From Lysobacter ciconiae (GTDB lineage Bacteria; Pseudomonadota; Gammaproteobacteria; Xanthomonadales; Xanthomonadaceae), in the NCBI RefSeq assembly GCF_015209725.1, contig NZ_CP063656.1, forward strand, positions 1,533,001-1,597,000: DNA of 64,000 nt, written 5' to 3'. This document shows positions 22,618 to 31,465 of the stretch, piece after piece. The notes beneath the pieces are model-generated. The model was not told where the DNA came from. It did no database searches and saw only the letters and a list, made by a program, of their open reading frames with translations. Numbering within the stretch: the first letter of the stretch is position 1; each line of letters opens with the position of its first letter. The translations under genes were made by a program, and so were the position numbers.

Positions 22618-25600
22618 TCAGCCGGCCGCGGCATGGACGCCCATCGTCAGCTGCAATCGATGCTCCTTTCCGTCGTCGCGCAACGGGATCCGCGGGGCCG
22701 GACCGGTCCAGCGGATCGGGGCCCCGTCCAGGGTGGCGTCGTGAATTCCGCGCGTCGCTCCCTCGGGGTTGTCCACCTGGATGCGGTAGCGGGAAGCGCC
22801 GTGGCGGTAGAGGATGCTGAAGCCGGGCCAGGTGGCGGGAATGCAGGGGTCCAGCAGCAGATGGTCGCCGCTGAGGTGGAACCCCAGCAGCGCCTCGACG
22901 CCTGCGCGGTAGAGCCAGGCGGCCGAGCCGGTGTACCAGGTCCAGCCACCCCGCCCCGCCAGCGCGCCCACCGAGTAGACATCGGCGCAGGACACGTAGG
23001 GCTCCACGACAAAGTGTTCCGCTGCCGGTGGCGAACTGGAGTGCGTGATCGGGTTGAAATAGTCGAACAGTTCCCAGGCCCTGCTGCCCTCGCCCAGGCC
23101 CGCCCAGGCGAAGATCGACCAGATGCAGCCGTGCGTGTACTGCCCGCCGTTCTCGCGCACCCCGGGTGGGTAGGCCTTGATGTAGCCCGGGTCGTGCGGA
23201 CCGTTCTCAAAAGGCGGGGTCAGCAGCCGCGCCAGGCGGTGTTGGTGATCGACCAGTTCGCGCTCGGTGGACTCCATGGCCTGGCGCCGGCGCTCGGGAT
23301 CTCCGGCCGCCGACATGACCGCCCAGGACTGGGCAATGCTGTCGATGCGGCATTCAGGCTGCTGCGCGCTGCCCAGCGGGGTGCCGTCATCGTAATAGCC
23401 GCGGCGGTACCAGGCGCCGTCCCAACCGGCGCCTTCCATCGCCGACTTCACCGTGGCGGCGGTCCGATCCCAGCGATCGGCGCGCTGGTGATCGCCACGT
23501 GACCGGGCGATCGGCCCCAGCCGCGCGATGACGTCCAGCAGAAACCAGCCGAGCCAGACGCTCTCGCCGCAGCCCTGCGCCCCGACCCGGTTCATTCCGT
23601 CGTTCCAGTCGCCGGTGCCCATCAGCGGCAGGCGATGCGGGCCCAGTGCCAGCGACACATCGACGGCGCGCGCGCAATGTTCGTAGATGCTCCCCGTTGT
23701 GGCCGAAATGGTCGGCGTGAAAAAGGCGTCGGTCTGGCCGTCTTCCAGCGTAGGGCCCTCAAGGAAGGCGGCGTGCGCATCGAGCAGCTGTACATCCCCG
23801 GTCACCGTCACATAGTGCAGCGCCGAATACGGCAGCCAGAGCCGGTCGTCGCTCATCCGGGTGCGGATGCCCTTCCCGCTCGGCGGCAACCACCAGTGCT
23901 GCACGTCGCCTTCGAGGAACTGGCGCGAGGCGGCGCGCAGGAGATGCTCGCGGGCGACCTCGGGGCAGGCGATGCAAAGCGCCCTGACGTCCTGCAACTG
24001 GTCGCGGAACCCGTACGCGCCGCTGGCCTGGTAGTACGCCGTGCGCGCCCACATCCGGCACGAGAGGACCTGGTAGAGCAGCCAGTGGTTGAGCAGCAGG
24101 TTCATCGCCGGATCCGGCGTGTTGACCTGGAGCGTTGCGGTGACATCGTCCCAGCGGTTGCGGATCGCGTCCATGACAGCGTCCAGGTCCAGGCCGCGGG
24201 CGTGCTGCACCAACGCGCTGGCCGCATCCGTGGACTCCGCATCGCCGATCAGGAAACGCAGCTCGCCGGTCGCGTCCGGCTCGATTTCCAGTAGCGATTG
24301 CAACGCGGCGCAGGGATCGCGACCCGCGCCGCACCAGTTGGACAGCGGGAGGGCTCCGTGCAGGGAGGCCGGTCGTTGGAGCGAGCCATGCATGCCCAGG
24401 AACTCGCCCCGGTCGCAGGTGAAACACCGCATGCCCTCGCCGATGTCGGCAAAGGCCACCCGCCCGGCGAAGTCCGCGCGCCAGCGGTTCACCGCAAACA
24501 CGGCCGAGGTCTGTGGATCCTGCGAGGTGACCACCTGCGGACCGGGAACGCTGCCGTTGGGTCCCAGCGCCCATTGCAGGTAGGCGGTCACCACAATGGC
24601 GCGGGCTCGACCGGAGCGGTTGCGGATCCGCAGGCGGGAGACCTTCACCCCATGGTCGGGTGGGAGCAGCTGCAGCAGTTCGATTTCCAGCCCGTCGCAT
24701 TGATGCGACCAACTGGACCAGCCGCGCCCATGGCGGGTGATGCGCTTCGTACCGGGCCCGGGCAGTGGCAACGGGGTCGCGCTCCACAGCGCCCCACTGT
24801 CGCGGTCACTCAGATAGACGACCTCGCAGGGCTCATCAGTGACGGGATCGTTGGGCCATGGGGTGAGCGGATTCTGCTGGCTGTTGCAGGAGAATGTGTG
24901 CCCGCCGCCCTCGCCGGTAGTGATGAAGCCGGCGACCGGATTGGCGACGACGTTGCTCCACGGCGCCGGCGTGCACCGGTGGCCATCTGCACGGATGACA
25001 TATTCGTCACCGCCGGGTGAGAAACCGCCGTATCCATTGTCGAACTGCAGCGCCAGATCGTCGCCGGTCCCCGGGTGTGGCGGCGCTGCGGGAACCACGT
25101 TCCGCGCTGGCGCATCCTCGGCTGCGGTCTCGACCCGCCCTGCCATTGTCGTGCTGCCCGGGGAATCGCCGCCCACCTCGGTCGACGAGGGCCACTCCCC
25201 GGCCGGCAATATCACGCGCGCCGCGCCGATCAGGCCGTCGCGCAGGCCCGGGTCGATCTGCTCCACGTCGACAAAGAACGCCTCTGCCTTCGCCGCTTCC
25301 GGATCGGCGCCGAGTGCGCGCTTCTGCGCTTCCACCAGCCGGGCGAGCGACTGGCCTGGCGCGGCTCCGCCAACGGCATTCCGGTGCCCCAGCACCACCA
25401 CATCCACGCCCAGACCCATCGATTGCCAGTAGCGCTGGACCCGCAGCAGTTCACTCGTGGCAGTTGCGGTCGGGTGCTCGTCCGCGATCACCAGCACGAT
25501 GGGACGGTCGCCGGAAATCCCACCGGCCCAGAGCTGCGGCGCGCCGCCGACGGCGCTGGCGATCGCGTCCGGCGAGGCGCGCCACGCGGGGTTGGAAACC

Positions 25601-26571
25601 ATCAGGGCGGCGAGCAATTGCGAATAACGCGCCGCGCACGTCTCGTCCAGCTCGAACTGCGTCCGTCGGGCGGCCGCGGCGGCGCGCGCCTGCTGGATGA
25701 CCGCGCCGCAGTGCTCCGCGGACGCCAGCGACCTCGCCAGTGCGAGGACGTTTTCACGCGAGTCGGCCACGCAATTCCAGAACGCGATCCTTACGGTGGC
25801 GCCGGGCGCCACGCGGACGCGACGACGCAGACTGATGACCGCGTCCAGCACGTCACCGGCGTTTTCGCCCAGCACTTCGCCGTTGCGCAACTGGCAGCCG
25901 TCCTGCAGCGGCCGGCCACGCCCGAGGAACCGGCGGCGATCGGTCTCGTATTCGCAGGTGTCCGAAGGCTGGCCCTCCACGCGGGCCACCTGCGCGACCC
26001 AGGTTTCATGCTCCTCGGGCGACTGGCGCCGCCGGGTGGCCAGCAGGACCCCGCCCTCGGCCACCCATTCGGTACGCACGAACAGCTTGGAAAAGGCCGG
26101 GTGCGCGGCGTCGGCAGTCAGCAAGCCCAGCACCGGCTCGCTGTAGGAGGTCACCTCGAGCACGCGCGGACGCAGGTCCCGGTTGGTGATGGTGAGGTGG
26201 CGCAGCTCGGCATCGCGATCGACAGCGACGACGACGCTCAGGCGGGTTTCCAGCAACTGCGAGATCCGCCTGCTGGAGAACACCCCACAGCCGGCGTCGA
26301 TATCGATGCCGCCCGGAACGTGGGGCATCGGCTGCCTGGTGGATGACCAGAGCGCTCCACCGTCCACGTCGCGCAGCAACAGGTAACTGCCCCAGGCGTC
26401 ACGGGTCGGGTCCTCGCGCCAGCGCGTCAAGGCCCGGCCGCACCAACGGCTCCACCCCGAGCCGGCATCGGTCAGCAGGGTGGTGTAGCGGCCGTTCGAC
26501 AGCAGGTGCGCGCGCTGCACGGCAATCGTGGCGACGTTCGACACGGAGATGCCCGTTCCATCAGACAGCAT
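22618..26571 (-). CDS. Giant GH94-type protein, NdvB phosphorylase half
   Basis: A 1317-residue soluble protein related to the C-terminal half of cyclic beta-1,2-glucan synthase (NdvB/ChvB). It has two glycosyltransferase-36 beta-sandwich regions (near residues 20-280 and 500-790) and a helical (alpha/alpha)6 GH94 barrel (about 800-1230). The barrel contains GTGDWNDGMN, whose Asp is the expected acid catalyst, followed by GESVWLGWF. The N-terminal membrane GT84 domain of full NdvB (about 2800 aa) is absent. It may therefore phosphorolyse or trim beta-1,2-glucans rather than polymerise them. It is divergent from a GH144 glucanase gene 86 bases away. Substrate is inferred. Confidence 0.85.
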   Translation of the reverse strand: MLSDGTGISVSNVATIAVQRAHLLSNGRYTTLLTDAGSGWSRWCGRALTRWREDPTRDAWGSYLLLRDVDGGALWSSTRQPMPHVPGGIDIDAGCGVFSSRRISQLLETRLSVVVAVDRDAELRHLTITNRDLRPRVLEVTSYSEPVLGLLTADAAHPAFSKLFVRTEWVAEGGVLLATRRRQSPEEHETWVAQVARVEGQPSDTCEYETDRRRFLGRGRPLQDGCQLRNGEVLGENAGDVLDAVISLRRRVRVAPGATVRIAFWNCVADSRENVLALARSLASAEHCGAVIQQARAAAAARRTQFELDETCAARYSQLLAALMVSNPAWRASPDAIASAVGGAPQLWAGGISGDRPIVLVIADEHPTATATSELLRVQRYWQSMGLGVDVVVLGHRNAVGGAAPGQSLARLVEAQKRALGADPEAAKAEAFFVDVEQIDPGLRDGLIGAARVILPAGEWPSSTEVGGDSPGSTTMAGRVETAAEDAPARNVVPAAPPHPGTGDDLALQFDNGYGGFSPGGDEYVIRADGHRCTPAPWSNVVANPVAGFITTGEGGGHTFSCNSQQNPLTPWPNDPVTDEPCEVVYLSDRDSGALWSATPLPLPGPGTKRITRHGRGWSSWSHQCDGLEIELLQLLPPDHGVKVSRLRIRNRSGRARAIVVTAYLQWALGPNGSVPGPQVVTSQDPQTSAVFAVNRWRADFAGRVAFADIGEGMRCFTCDRGEFLGMHGSLQRPASLHGALPLSNWCGAGRDPCAALQSLLEIEPDATGELRFLIGDAESTDAASALVQHARGLDLDAVMDAIRNRWDDVTATLQVNTPDPAMNLLLNHWLLYQVLSCRMWARTAYYQASGAYGFRDQLQDVRALCIACPEVAREHLLRAASRQFLEGDVQHWWLPPSGKGIRTRMSDDRLWLPYSALHYVTVTGDVQLLDAHAAFLEGPTLEDGQTDAFFTPTISATTGSIYEHCARAVDVSLALGPHRLPLMGTGDWNDGMNRVGAQGCGESVWLGWFLLDVIARLGPIARSRGDHQRADRWDRTAATVKSAMEGAGWDGAWYRRGYYDDGTPLGSAQQPECRIDSIAQSWAVMSAAGDPERRRQAMESTERELVDHQHRLARLLTPPFENGPHDPGYIKAYPPGVRENGGQYTHGCIWSIFAWAGLGEGSRAWELFDYFNPITHSSSPPAAEHFVVEPYVSCADVYSVGALAGRGGWTWYTGSAAWLYRAGVEALLGFHLSGDHLLLDPCIPATWPGFSILYRHGASRYRIQVDNPEGATRGIHDATLDGAPIRWTGPAPRIPLRDDGKEHRLQLTMGVHAAAG

Positions 26572-26657
26572 GGAAACCTGATGCTACTCCCGGCCCGTTA
26601 CGCCGCCTTGAAGGCCTTTTCGATACCTTGCGCTTACCGAGGCGGACGGGTGCCACC

Positions 26658-27935
26658 GTGACCGACGAGCAACTGATCGACCGGCTGCAGCACGCCGCAT
26701 TCGACTACTTTCCCGGTGCGTTCAATCCAGCCAACGGACTGGTGGCCGACACCACCCGCCCGGGCGCGCCCTGCAGCATCGCGGTGGTCGGCTTCGCCCT
26801 CTCCACCTACCCCGTCGCCGTGGAACGCGGCTGGATCGGCCGGACCGAAGCGCTGCAGCGTGCGCTCGCCACACTGCGCTTCTTTCATGGCAGCGACCAA
26901 AGTGGCGCGGCCGACGCCACCGGCCACAAGGGCTTCTATTACCACTTCCTGGACATGGAAACGGGCAGGCGAACATGGCGCTGCGAGCTGTCGACGATCG
27001 ACACGGCCCTGCTCATCGCCGGCGTCCTGCTCGCAGCGCGGTATTTCAACCGCGACCACCGCGATGAGCGTGAATTGCGTTTTCTGGCCGAGGCCCTGTA
27101 CCTGCGGGTGGACTGGGACTGGGCGTGCGCGGGGCGCGCGACCATCCGCCAGGGCTGGAAACCGGAGTGCGGATTCCTGCATTACGGATGGGACGGCTAC
27201 GACGAAGGCATCCTGCTGTATGTGCTGGCTGCCGGCTCGCCGACCCACCCCATCGAGACCGCGAAGTACACGGCCTGGACGGCCACCTACCAGTGGGAAA
27301 ACCTGTACGGCGAGGAGTTCCTCTACGCCGGCCCGCTGTTCGTGCACCTGTTCTCGCACGCGTGGATCGATTTTCGCGGGATCCGCGACGCCTTCATGCG
27401 CCGCAAGCGCAGCGACTACTTCAAAAACACCCGTCGCGCCATCGCCGTGCAACGTGAATATGCATGGCGCAATCCCCGGGGATTTGCCGGCTACACCCGC
27501 GATTGCTGGGGTCTCACCGCGTGCGACGGTCCCGACGAGGGGACGCCCGAGCTGGCGAGCCACCTGGGGCGGTTATACGGCTACGCGGCCCGCGGAGTTC
27601 CCTATGGCCCCGATGACGGCACCTTGAGTGCCTGGCTCGGCCTGTCCTGCCTGCCGTTTGATCCGGAAGCGGGACTCGCTGCCACCCACGCCGTGCTGCA
27701 ACGCTACCCGCAAACCCTGCACGACGGTCGTTTCGCCAGTGCCTTCAACCCGTCGCTGGCCGGGAGCGACGGTGAGCCCTGGGTGTCGGCGGGTACGTTC
27801 GGGCTGGACCAGGGCCTGTTGGTGATGATGGTGGAGAACCACCGCACCGGCCTGATCTGGGAGCTGATGCGCGGATGCCCCTATCTGCGCAGCGGATTGA
27901 AGAACGCCGGTTTCGGCGAAGGTTGGCTGCAATGA
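26658..27935 (+). CDS. GH144-like endo-beta-1,2-glucanase (glucoamylase-like fold)
   Basis: A 425-residue protein of the glucoamylase-like/GH144 family, known for endo-beta-1,2-glucanases. Family features are the N-terminal FDYFPGAFNPANGLVADTT, the HKGFYYHFLDMETG segment, GWDGYDEGILLYVL and YAGPLFVHLFSHAWIDF. GTG 26658 is chosen because the conserved fold begins there; the longer frame overlaps the divergent GH94 gene. No clear signal peptide is visible, so a cytoplasmic role is possible. It lies opposite the GH94 gene and overlaps the next gene by four bases (ATGA). Confidence 0.82.
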   Translation: MTDEQLIDRLQHAAFDYFPGAFNPANGLVADTTRPGAPCSIAVVGFALSTYPVAVERGWIGRTEALQRALATLRFFHGSDQSGAADATGHKGFYYHFLDMETGRRTWRCELSTIDTALLIAGVLLAARYFNRDHRDERELRFLAEALYLRVDWDWACAGRATIRQGWKPECGFLHYGWDGYDEGILLYVLAAGSPTHPIETAKYTAWTATYQWENLYGEEFLYAGPLFVHLFSHAWIDFRGIRDAFMRRKRSDYFKNTRRAIAVQREYAWRNPRGFAGYTRDCWGLTACDGPDEGTPELASHLGRLYGYAARGVPYGPDDGTLSAWLGLSCLPFDPEAGLAATHAVLQRYPQTLHDGRFASAFNPSLAGSDGEPWVSAGTFGLDQGLLVMMVENHRTGLIWELMRGCPYLRSGLKNAGFGEGWLQ

Positions 27936-29449
27936 ACGATCCCGACCATGGCAACGCGCTGCTGCCTGCAGAGCTGGATCGGCATGAGGAAGAACGTCTG
28001 GGCAACGTGCGGCCGCCGGGCTGGTGCAATCCGCGACCGACCGGGCGGTACGACCTGGCGATCCTGGGAGGCGGGACGGCCGGGCTGACCGCTGCGGCCG
28101 AGGCACGCTCGCGCGGGGCGCGGGTCGCGCTGATCGAATCCGGGCTGCTCGGCGGCACCTGTCTCAACACCGGCTGCGTCCCGTCCAAGTCCTTGGTTCA
28201 CAGCGCCAGGACCGTGGATGGGTGGCGCGACGCCGCCATACACGGCAACGGTCCTGCAGCGGCCGAGCGCGTCGACTTTGCCAGCGTGATGGAGCGCATG
28301 CGCGCCACCCGCGCGCGGATCAGCCGCGGTGACGCGGCGGCGCGTCTGTCGGCCCAGGGCACGGATGTCTTCTTCGGGCAGGCCCGGTTTACGGCCAACG
28401 ACACGCTCGAGGTGGCGGGAACCCCATTGCAGTTTTCCAAGGCACTGGTGGCGACCGGTGCGCAGCCGCTTATTCCGTCGATTCCGGGGCTGGCCGAGTG
28501 CGGGTTCCTGACCAGTGACACCGTGTTCGAGCTGACTGCCCTGCCACCGCGCATCCTGGTCATCGGCGGCGGGCCGCTGGGCTGCGAGATGGCCCAGGCG
28601 CTGTGCCGCTTCGGCGCCCGCACCACCATCGTGCAGGACTGGCCGCTCTTCCTGCCGCGCGAAGAGCGCGACGCCGCACAGATCCTGTCGGGCGCCTTCG
28701 CGCGAGACGGCCTGGAAGTGCGCCTCAACACCCGCGTGGTGGATATCCGCATGGACGGCGAGCGCCGGATCGCCGAGCTGCTGAGCGACGACGACCGCAG
28801 CACCCTCGAGTTCGACGCGATTCTCACCGGCACGGGCCGTTCTCCCCGCGTGGAGGGTATGGATCTGGAGCTTGCGGGGATCCACTACGACGGCGGCCGG
28901 GGCATACACGTCGATGACTTCCTGCGCACCACCAACCCGAACGTTTTTGCCGCCGGCGACGTGTGTCTGGAGCACCGCTTCAACGACGCTGCGCGCGCAT
29001 CGGCCAGGCTGGCGGTCTGCAACGCCCTGGACGGCGCTGTACAACGTCTCAGCGAGCTGGTGATTCCCTGGTGCACCTACACCGATCCGGAAATCGCCCA
29101 CGTCGGCATGTACGTGCGCCAGGCCAGGGCCCGCGACATCGGTGTCCGCACGTTCACCGTCCCGATGCACACCGTCGACCGGGCGATCATCGACGGCGAG
29201 GACTGCGGCTTCGTCAAGATCCACGTGCGCGATGGCACCGCCGAGATCCTCGGGGCCACGATCGTCGCCCGCCACGCCGGCGAAATGATCAACGAGATCA
29301 CCCTGGCGATGGTCGCCAAGCTGGGCCTGGATACGCTGTCACGAGTGATCCACCCTTCCCCCACCCAGTCCGAAGCCATCCGCATGGCCGCTGATGCGTT
29401 TGTGCGCAGCCAGCGTGGCCCGGCCGTCACGGGGAAATTGCGAGACTGA
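27932..29449 (+). CDS. Class I flavoprotein disulfide oxidoreductase, mercuric-reductase-like
   Basis: A 505-residue FAD/NAD(P)H pyridine nucleotide-disulfide oxidoreductase. After a 40-residue extension come the FAD site (LAILGGGTAGLTAA), the redox pair in GGTCLNTGCVPSK, the NAD(P) site (ILVIGGGPLGCEMA) and a C-terminal dimerisation domain. It resembles MerA but lacks an N-terminal HMA domain and the C-terminal vicinal cysteines needed for Hg(II) (it ends GKLRD), so mercuric reductase activity is unlikely. The ATG overlaps the GH144 stop. Natural substrate unknown; the link to glucan degradation is only positional. Confidence 0.85.
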   Translation: MNDPDHGNALLPAELDRHEEERLGNVRPPGWCNPRPTGRYDLAILGGGTAGLTAAAEARSRGARVALIESGLLGGTCLNTGCVPSKSLVHSARTVDGWRDAAIHGNGPAAAERVDFASVMERMRATRARISRGDAAARLSAQGTDVFFGQARFTANDTLEVAGTPLQFSKALVATGAQPLIPSIPGLAECGFLTSDTVFELTALPPRILVIGGGPLGCEMAQALCRFGARTTIVQDWPLFLPREERDAAQILSGAFARDGLEVRLNTRVVDIRMDGERRIAELLSDDDRSTLEFDAILTGTGRSPRVEGMDLELAGIHYDGGRGIHVDDFLRTTNPNVFAAGDVCLEHRFNDAARASARLAVCNALDGAVQRLSELVIPWCTYTDPEIAHVGMYVRQARARDIGVRTFTVPMHTVDRAIIDGEDCGFVKIHVRDGTAEILGATIVARHAGEMINEITLAMVAKLGLDTLSRVIHPSPTQSEAIRMAADAFVRSQRGPAVTGKLRD

Positions 29450-29507
29450 GGCGACTACGGAGTCACGCACTGATCGAAAACGCATTATTTGAAGAAGGAG
29501 GCGCGAG

Positions 29508-30413
29508 ATGAAACTCGGCATGATCGGCCTGGGACGCATGGGCGCCAACATGGCCCGCCGCCTGATCCAGGGCGGCCACTCGATCGTTGGATTCGATCCG
29601 GACCCGGATGCCCGCAAGGCGCTGGAGAGCGACGGCGCGCAGACCGCGGACAGTCTCAAGGCGCTGGTCGAATCCCTGCCCGGTCCGCGCAACGTCTGGA
29701 TGATGGTCCCCGCCGGCGACATTACCGAAAGTACGGTAGGTGATTTGCTGGCGCTGCTGGATTCTGGCGACACCCTCATCGACGGCGGCAACTCCAACTA
29801 CAAGGACACCGTGCGGCGGGCCAAATCGCTGGCCGAGCACGACATGCATTACGTGGACTGCGGCACCAGCGGCGGTGTCTGGGGGCTGGCGGAAGGCTAC
29901 AGCCTCATGATCGGCGGGGAACCGGCCCCGGTGGAGGCGCTGCGCCCGGTGTTCGAGACCCTCGCTCCGGCGACGGACCAGGGCTGGGGCCACGTCGGCC
30001 CACCCGGCGCCGGCCACTTCACCAAGATGGTCCACAACGGCATCGAATACGGAATGATGCAGGCCTACGCGGAAGGCTTCGCGATCCTTCAGCACAAGCA
30101 GGAATTCTCCTTGGACCTGCATCAGGTCGCCGAGATCTGGCGCAACGGCAGCGTGGTGCGCTCGTGGTTGCTGGACCTCACCGCCCGCGCCCTGGACGAA
30201 AACCCGACTATGGACGGGATCGCCCCGTGGGTGGACGACTCGGGCGAAGGCCGATGGACGGTGGCGGAGGCGATCGATCTGGACGTCTCTGCCCCGGTGA
30301 TCACCTTGGCCTTGCTGGAGCGGCTGCGTTCGCGTGACAACGACTCCTACTCCGACAAGCTGCTGGCGGCGATGCGCAACCAATTCGGCGGGCACGCGAT
30401 CAAGAAGGAGTGA
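29508..30413 (+). CDS. gnd: 6-phosphogluconate dehydrogenase, short decarboxylating type
   Basis: A 301-residue enzyme of the short (GndA/YqeC-like) branch, which is usually NAD-linked, in contrast to the 470-residue NADP enzymes. It oxidises 6-phosphogluconate to ribulose 5-phosphate and CO2. The Rossmann motif GLGRMGANMARR is at residues 7-18, the substrate motif is DCGTSGGVWG, and the catalytic Lys lies in FTKMVHNGIEYGMMQ. AAGGAGG sits just before the ATG. It faces the zwf-tal-pgi-pgm-tkt operon across two small genes, completing the oxidative pentose phosphate branch apart from a lactonase. Confidence 0.93.
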   Translation: MKLGMIGLGRMGANMARRLIQGGHSIVGFDPDPDARKALESDGAQTADSLKALVESLPGPRNVWMMVPAGDITESTVGDLLALLDSGDTLIDGGNSNYKDTVRRAKSLAEHDMHYVDCGTSGGVWGLAEGYSLMIGGEPAPVEALRPVFETLAPATDQGWGHVGPPGAGHFTKMVHNGIEYGMMQAYAEGFAILQHKQEFSLDLHQVAEIWRNGSVVRSWLLDLTARALDENPTMDGIAPWVDDSGEGRWTVAEAIDLDVSAPVITLALLERLRSRDNDSYSDKLLAAMRNQFGGHAIKKE

Positions 30414-30443
30414 CGCTCAAAGCGCGCGGTGCGCGGGGCTCCC

Positions 30444-30713
30444 TCAGGCGCCGCGTTTGCGCGCCATCCTCGGCCAGTACTGGAACTCATCGGCGTAGAC
30501 CTCCGCATCCACTTCCATGACCCGTGCCTGCAGGCGTTCCTGGACATCGGCGACGGCCTGGTTGTAGATCGCCGGGCCTATGTCCTCGATGAAGAAATCC
30601 AGCAGCATGTCCGCGGCGAGCTCACTGAGGTCCTCGTCCAGGTTGGCGCTGGCATAGCGCTGGATGGACTCGAGTGCCTGCTTTCGCACCGGCTCGGGAA
30701 TTTTGATGGTCAT
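30444..30713 (-). CDS. DUF2164-family small protein
   Basis: An 89-residue acidic helical protein with the DUF2164 pattern: start MTIKIPEPVRKQALESIQRY, then DEDLSELAADMLLDFFIEDIGPAIYNQAV. Function is unknown. It is convergent with gnd and divergent from the DUF2058 gene. Confidence 0.8.
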   Translation of the reverse strand: MTIKIPEPVRKQALESIQRYASANLDEDLSELAADMLLDFFIEDIGPAIYNQAVADVQERLQARVMEVDAEVYADEFQYWPRMARKRGA

Positions 30714-30901
30714 GGATTCGGGTTCTCACGGCTGGCGCGTCGCGCCGGGCGTGCCATGGTCGACCAGAGCGGCGCCGACGTCGAGACATGGCGGCATTCC
30801 GTTCGGAGCGCGGACAGAAGCAACACGCCTCTCGAAAGAACAAATCGGTGCCGGCGTTACACTGGCACCCCACACCGCCGTCGCTCGATGCGCCCGAAGC
30901 C

Positions 30902-31450
30902 ATGCGTAATCCCCTGCAGGACCAGTTGCTGAAAGCCGGCCTGGTCAAGAAGAACAAGGTCACCCAGGTCGTCCGCGAACAGAACAGGAAGCGGCACGGC
31001 AAGGGCTCGTCCAACGCAGCGCCCGAGCCCGACGCGGTGGATGCCCAGCAACTGCTCGCCGAGCGCGCCGAACGCGACCGCGCGCTGGCGGCCGAACGCA
31101 ACGCGCAGGCGCGGGCCAACGAGCTGAAGGCGCAGGTGCGCCAGATCGTGGAGATGCATCGGGTCAAGCGCGAGGGCGAGATCGACTACCGCTTCACCGA
31201 CGGCAAGGCCATCCGCAGCGTGTTGGTCAGCGACGTGTTGCGCGCCCAGCTCGCCAAGGGCGCGCTGGTAATCGTGCGCCACGGCGACAGCCATGAGCTG
31301 GTGCCGCGTGCGGCCGCGGAAAAGATCCGCGAGCGTGATCCGGAGGCGATCGTGCTCGACCACGGCCGCAGCGATGATGGCTCCGGCGATGCCAGCGAGG
31401 ACGATGATTTCTACAGCCAGTTCAAGGTGCCCGACGACCTGGTCTGGTAA
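30902..31450 (+). CDS. DUF2058 (YaiL-like) nucleoprotein-associated protein
   Basis: A 182-residue hydrophilic protein. The conserved N-terminus (NPLQDQLLKAGLVKKNKV) is followed by a charged coiled coil (residues 50-90) and a globular C-terminus ending DDFYSQFKVPDDLVW, all typical of DUF2058/YaiL proteins. The family is loosely linked with nucleic acids or ribosomes, without a proven activity. The ATG at 30902 is chosen because the family motif starts there. It converges on tkt with a 15-base gap. Confidence 0.88.
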   Translation: MRNPLQDQLLKAGLVKKNKVTQVVREQNRKRHGKGSSNAAPEPDAVDAQQLLAERAERDRALAAERNAQARANELKAQVRQIVEMHRVKREGEIDYRFTDGKAIRSVLVSDVLRAQLAKGALVIVRHGDSHELVPRAAAEKIRERDPEAIVLDHGRSDDGSGDASEDDDFYSQFKVPDDLVW

Positions 31451-31465
31451 TCACTCCAGCGCCGC

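Noticed and set aside
27881..29275. 464-residue open frame antisense to the flavoprotein gene
   Set aside because: Composition is that of a GC shadow and the flavoprotein has clear FAD and redox motifs.
27932..29449. Flavoprotein considered as the missing MerA of the mer operon
   Set aside because: It lacks the C-terminal Cys pair and HMA domain, is 22 kb away and overlaps a glucanase gene.
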